Assembly (NCBI GenBank): GCA_041906465.1
Contig: JAYRJE010000014.1
Coordinates: forward strand, 62,001-126,000
Length of the DNA: 64,000 nt
From: Didemnitutus sp041906465
GTDB lineage: Bacteria; Verrucomicrobiota; Verrucomicrobiia; Opitutales; Opitutaceae
Direction: 5' to 3'
Part shown: in pieces, positions 60,840 to 64,000 of the stretch
How the letters are laid out: each line of letters begins with the position of its first letter
Position numbering within the stretch: the stretch's first letter is position 1
The notes under the pieces: model-generated
Database searches by the model: none
What the model was told of the DNA's origin: nothing
Seen by the model: the letters and a program-made list of their open reading frames with translations, nothing else
Program-made: the position numbers and the translations under genes

Positions 60840-62105
60840 TCACGGTTGCGCGAGTGACTGTGTCTCTCGAAACTTCTCAAATTCGACCGCGGCCCCATAC
60901 ACCTGCCGGAGAACCTGCTCGTTGGTGCGGCGCGTGTAATCCACCAATAATGAATAGTCCGTGTCGTCGATCTTCAGCAGGCCGCGGCGGTGGTAGCGGG
61001 GGTTCCACGGCTGGTAGTCCCGAAAGGTGCAGCGATGGATCCCGATGCACGCGGAACTGGCCGCCGCGTCGAGATAGTAGGCGAGAGTGTGCTCCCCCGC
61101 TTCCTGCTCGTAAACTTCAGTGTTTGTCGCGTCCCGTGCGGGACGCATGGTCATCGTGTTTACGTCGGCCAGGAGGACAGGTTTGCCAGTGAGTTCGTGC
61201 ACGCGATCCACGAACTCGCGAATCGGATGCTGGGTGCCCATGGGCTGAAACGAAAGCACGTCCACATACTGCGCCGCCGTCAGGATAATGGAATCCGGTG
61301 TCTGCATCGGCGGAACTCCCGGCGTGGCCATGAATCGGTCGCCCAGCACAAGATGGTGCGGGTCCGCGCGGCGCAATTCGCCGACGACGCACGCGTAGTA
61401 GGCGTCGGCAAGCCGGCGGATGAACGCCTCGTCATCGGCCTTGGGGTTCTCTCGCTGGAAGGCCGCCCACGCGCGCCGGCCGGGCGCGTCCTCCGGCAGG
61501 GCGCGCATGAAGGCCGCGTAGTTTTCCCCGATGCGCGGCTGCACGCTCCACACCGGCAGATCGATCAAAACGTAGCCGAGACAGAAACGATTGGCAGCAT
61601 TCTGTTTTGCCGCCTCGCGCACCGTCGCACGGAGACGCCCCTGGACGGAGGGGTCGAAGATGTCGCGGAATTCCGACTTCGCCGCCGCCGAATGCGAACG
61701 CGGGCCTTCGGTTTCAATTGTCGCGACATAGGGAACGCAACGCGTCATCAGAGGAAGCGCCCCGTAGCCCGCGGAGTTGAAGCCCCAATCGAGGAGACGC
61801 GCCGTCAGAAAATCCGCGAGAGACTCCTCCTTCCCGCCGTAGCGCGAATGAAACAAGTCCCGCTCGTCGCGCCGCGCCGCATCGTCCGCATGCGTGACGC
61901 CGAGTGAGAAAAACGCGTTGCCCGCGGGAGTGATGAAGAACCAGCGCCCGTTGAGCTTCTCGACATGAAACCAGCCCGTGGCCTGACCGCGCAGCGCGGT
62001 GATACCGCCATAATTGTCGCGCGCGGTCGCCGGCTCTGCCGCCGTCGTCGCTCGGGCAGCGACGGTGAGAACAAGAAGGAGAGAGACGAATGGTGGAAAA
62101 CTCAC
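60840..62105 (-). CDS. Agarase-like (GH50/GH-A type) secreted protein
   Basis: About 421 residues if started at GTG 62105; a TTG at 62231 would extend it by 42. A hydrophobic signal-like segment (FPPFVSLLLVLTVAARATTAA) precedes GWFHVEKLNGRWFFITPAGN and AFFSLGVTHAD, a strong pattern in agarases and related glycoside hydrolases. TIM-barrel strands follow. At the positions where GH-A enzymes carry catalytic Glu, this protein reads GYVLIDLPVW and LLADVN, so catalytic acids may be absent or altered. Function uncertain: a carbohydrate-binding or modified hydrolase. It diverges from a TonB receptor with a matching promoter motif. Confidence 0.72.
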   Translation of the reverse strand: MSFPPFVSLLLVLTVAARATTAAEPATARDNYGGITALRGQATGWFHVEKLNGRWFFITPAGNAFFSLGVTHADDAARRDERDLFHSRYGGKEESLADFLTARLLDWGFNSAGYGALPLMTRCVPYVATIETEGPRSHSAAAKSEFRDIFDPSVQGRLRATVREAAKQNAANRFCLGYVLIDLPVWSVQPRIGENYAAFMRALPEDAPGRRAWAAFQRENPKADDEAFIRRLADAYYACVVGELRRADPHHLVLGDRFMATPGVPPMQTPDSIILTAAQYVDVLSFQPMGTQHPIREFVDRVHELTGKPVLLADVNTMTMRPARDATNTEVYEQEAGEHTLAYYLDAAASSACIGIHRCTFRDYQPWNPRYHRRGLLKIDDTDYSLLVDYTRRTNEQVLRQVYGAAVEFEKFRETQSLAQP

Positions 62106-62253
62106 AGAAGGCGACGCCGATACGACGAGCTGACCGCGTGACCGGGGAAGGACGACATTCTGCCGCCGGCTCGCGGAAGGCGTGCGAGGCGAAACGAACC
62201 GCGTAGGAACGCTGATCCCAGCCCGCCGCAAAGCGAATGGCAGCGTTCGGATT

Positions 62254-62284
62254 AACGACGCCTGCCTGGTCGAAATCCTTTACA
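62254..62284 (-). promoter_or_regulatory. ECF-type promoter motif upstream of the agarase-like gene
   Basis: On the minus strand: TGTAAAGG (62284-62277), 16-base spacer, CGTCGTT (62260-62254). The CGTC -10 is characteristic of ECF sigma promoters. The same two boxes with identical spacing occur on the plus strand upstream of the divergent TonB receptor. Confidence 0.65.
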
Positions 62285-62409
62285 GGAACATTTTCCGGCG
62301 CGCCCGTTGCACCGCCTTCGGCTCGGGCCCGTGCGCGACCGAGCGTCGCGGTGTCCAAGAGAGCGCGGCGAACTCGGCGTGGTTTCTCCCGAGTCGATCG
62401 AAATTTCCC

Positions 62410-62440
62410 TGTAAAGGTTCTGAGCCGGACCGACGTCGTT
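62410..62440 (+). promoter_or_regulatory. ECF-type promoter motif upstream of the STN-TonB receptor
   Basis: TGTAAAGG (62410-62417), 16-base spacer, CGTCGTT (62434-62440). Transcription would begin near 62446-62448. It matches the motif at 62254-62284 in all 15 boxed bases and in spacing. Confidence 0.65.
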
Positions 62441-62495
62441 CGGGACAATGCGTGACCCGTCCTGTGCGACTCACGCGGTCAACCCCGCCCCGCCC

Positions 62496-64000
62496 GTGCA
62501 CTGGAAGATCCGCCTGCGCTGTTCCCGTTTGCTGACGTCGCTCACCGTGCTGGCTGTGCCCTGGACTGCGAGCGCCGAGGCAACGACAAATTCCACGATA
62601 AAATTCGATCTGCCGTCCGATGTCGCGGCCACTTCGCTCAAAGCATTCTCCCGCCAGTCCGGCCTGGAGGTTTTGATCAGTGCCGATTTGGGCAAAGGCA
62701 CCCGCACGCGGGCGGTCCACGGTGAATTCACGCCCCGGGAGGCGATCGACTTGATGCTGAGCCACACCGTTCTGGTGGCAAACCAGGATGAAAAGAGCGG
62801 CGCCATGATCATCCACCGCGCGCCCGACGCACCAGCCCGACTCGGCGGCGACAACACCTCCTTACCTAAAAAAACTGAAACCATGACGCCCCACAACGCC
62901 CCGCCCAAGTCCTCCGCCTGGCTCGCCGCCCTGTTCAGCGTCGCGGCCGCCACCGCCCAGCAGCCCGCATCCACCACGACCACTGCGGCCGCTCCGGGCG
63001 AGCTCGTCGAGCTCACGCCCTTCACCGTCAGCGCCGGAGAAGATCGCGGTTATCAGGCCCAGAGCAGTCTTTCCGGAAGCCGCCTCAAAACCAACCTCAA
63101 GGACATGGCCGCGCCGGTCTCGGTGTTCACCGACCAGTTTCTGCGCGACACGGCCATCACCGACACGGACGAGCTGGCCAAATTCATGCTCAGCACCGAA
63201 TACGATTACGGCGAGGACGCCGGCGGCCAGAACCGCCTGTTCTCCCAGTCCCGGCCCTTGCGGTTTCGCGGCCTCACCGGCGGCGAGGTGACGACCAATT
63301 TTTTTTCCAACGAGGGCAATTCCGACACCTTCAGCACCGAGCGCGTCGAGCAGGCGCGCGGGCCCAACGCGATTCTCTTCGGCGTCGGCAATCCCGGCGG
63401 CAGCATCAACACCACCAGCAAGCGCGCCAAACTGAACGCCAACAGCGGTGAGATCGCTGCACAGTTCAGATCATACAACGGGTTGCGGATCGAGGGGGAC
63501 TACAACCTCGTGCTCGTCCCGAACCGACTCGCCGTCCGGATCGCGGCGGTGCGGACCGAACTCAACAGCTGGCGCAATTATCAGTATAACGACTCCAAGC
63601 GCTACTTCGGCACTCTGAAATGGCGCCTGACGCCGCGCACCGAACTGAACGCCGAAATCGAGCGCGGCGAGATCTCGCGGCACGCCAGCCGCACCTTCAC
63701 CGCACTCGACGGCTACACGACGTGGGCCGCCGCGGGAAAAAATCTCAGCGCCACCGCCAATGCCGCACTCGGCATCGAGCGCACCGCCGCCGCCAATGCC
63801 ACGTGGCTGGTCTTCAATGAAAACGACCGCACTCTGATGAATCGCTCGGCCTCGACGCGCACTACCGCACGCGTGCAAACCGGGGGTCTGTTCGACAGCA
63901 TCCTCACCGATTTCAGCGTCCTGCCCCGCGAAACCTCGATCATCGGTCCCGGCACCGGACAAACACGCGATTACACCCGGCTCTCCGCGTTTTTCAGTCA
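62496..64000 (+). CDS. STN-domain TonB-dependent receptor, 3' truncated by the window edge
   Basis: The frame is open from ATG 62448 to the last base. GTG 62496 is preferred because it begins a signal peptide (MHWKIRLRCSRLLTSLTVLA) and leaves a leader after the promoter. An STN (secretin/TonB N-terminal) domain follows: IKFDLPSDVAATSLKAFSRQ, SGLEVLISADL, EFTPREAIDLMLSHTVLVAN. Then comes a linker, a second signal-peptide-like stretch beginning at an in-frame ATG (62883; APPKSSAWLAALFSVAAATA), and a plug domain (ELTPFTVSAGEDRGYQ, RVEQARGPNAILFGVGNPGG). STN receptors signal to a FecIR-type sigma system; none lies within the window nearby. Substrate unknown. Confidence 0.88.
   Translation, partial: MHWKIRLRCSRLLTSLTVLAVPWTASAEATTNSTIKFDLPSDVAATSLKAFSRQSGLEVLISADLGKGTRTRAVHGEFTPREAIDLMLSHTVLVANQDEKSGAMIIHRAPDAPARLGGDNTSLPKKTETMTPHNAPPKSSAWLAALFSVAAATAQQPASTTTTAAAPGELVELTPFTVSAGEDRGYQAQSSLSGSRLKTNLKDMAAPVSVFTDQFLRDTAITDTDELAKFMLSTEYDYGEDAGGQNRLFSQSRPLRFRGLTGGEVTTNFFSNEGNSDTFSTERVEQARGPNAILFGVGNPGGSINTTSKRAKLNANSGEIAAQFRSYNGLRIEGDYNLVLVPNRLAVRIAAVRTELNSWRNYQYNDSKRYFGTLKWRLTPRTELNAEIERGEISRHASRTFTALDGYTTWAAAGKNLSATANAALGIERTAAANATWLVFNENDRTLMNRSASTRTTARVQTGGLFDSILTDFSVLPRETSIIGPGTGQTRDYTRLSAFFS

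Overview
The window is a GC-rich (roughly 65%) bacterial chromosome segment. It most resembles a member of the Verrucomicrobiota, family Opitutaceae. The reasons are the TonB-dependent receptors with the 'ELTPFTVSAGEDRGYQ' style of plug, the many genes without a Shine-Dalgarno sequence, the caa3-type oxidase and DUF420/CtaG set, and the Gram-negative envelope proteins (porin, lipoproteins, TonB receptors). This placement is inferred from protein style; no 16S gene is present.

Layout. 1-2.2 kb: 3' part of a TonB receptor. 2.4-10.6 kb: a sulfate assimilation cluster with an Rrf2 regulator, YezD-like protein, porin, sulfate-binding protein, an M14-like protein, a mini sigma-region-4 protein, CysT, CysW, CysA and CysK. 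11.1-14.3 kb: an FAD/NAD(P) oxidoreductase and a convergent SLC13-type permease. 14.4-25.3 kb: aerobic respiration, with caa3 oxidase subunits ctaC-D-E-F and ctaG on the minus strand, a divergent azurin-like lipoprotein, ctaA-ctaB-DUF420, then a CusF-SCO fusion and a membrane-anchored protein with a duplicated histidine motif. 25.5-32.3 kb: a minus-strand operon for a group 3d bidirectional [NiFe] hydrogenase (hoxE-F-U-Y-H), its maturation endopeptidase, a receiver-histidine kinase and a small membrane protein. 32.6-42.4 kb: housekeeping genes (folD, an RsuA-type pseudouridine synthase, a CysJ-like flavoprotein, fabG-acpP-fabF, glpX, tRNA-Phe, fRMsr). 42.5-55.2 kb: an ECF sigma/anti-sigma pair, an SLT protein, a HAD phosphatase, prfA-prmC, Prc, a rhomboid protein, a ferredoxin, a TonB receptor, YugP and an acetyltransferase. 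55.2-58.2 kb: gmd, an aldo/keto reductase and an apparent polysaccharide-lyase fragment. 58.3-64 kb: accessory DNA that begins at a truncated tRNA-Ser and holds an octahaem cytochrome-TPR protein, an agarase-like protein and a TonB receptor that runs off the end.

How it fits together. The sulfate cluster takes up sulfate and makes cysteine. The flavoprotein at 35.3 kb probably supplies electrons for sulfite reduction. The respiratory block carries the oxidase together with haem A synthesis and copper delivery. The Hox enzyme links H2 to NAD(H). The most unusual non-coding signals are a divergent pair of identical ECF-type promoter motifs near 62.3 kb, three bipartite palindromic elements with matching architecture (32.6, 39.7 and 48.2 kb), and the 3' half of a tRNA-Ser that marks a likely integration junction. 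No CRISPR array, rRNA gene or intact transposase gene was seen.
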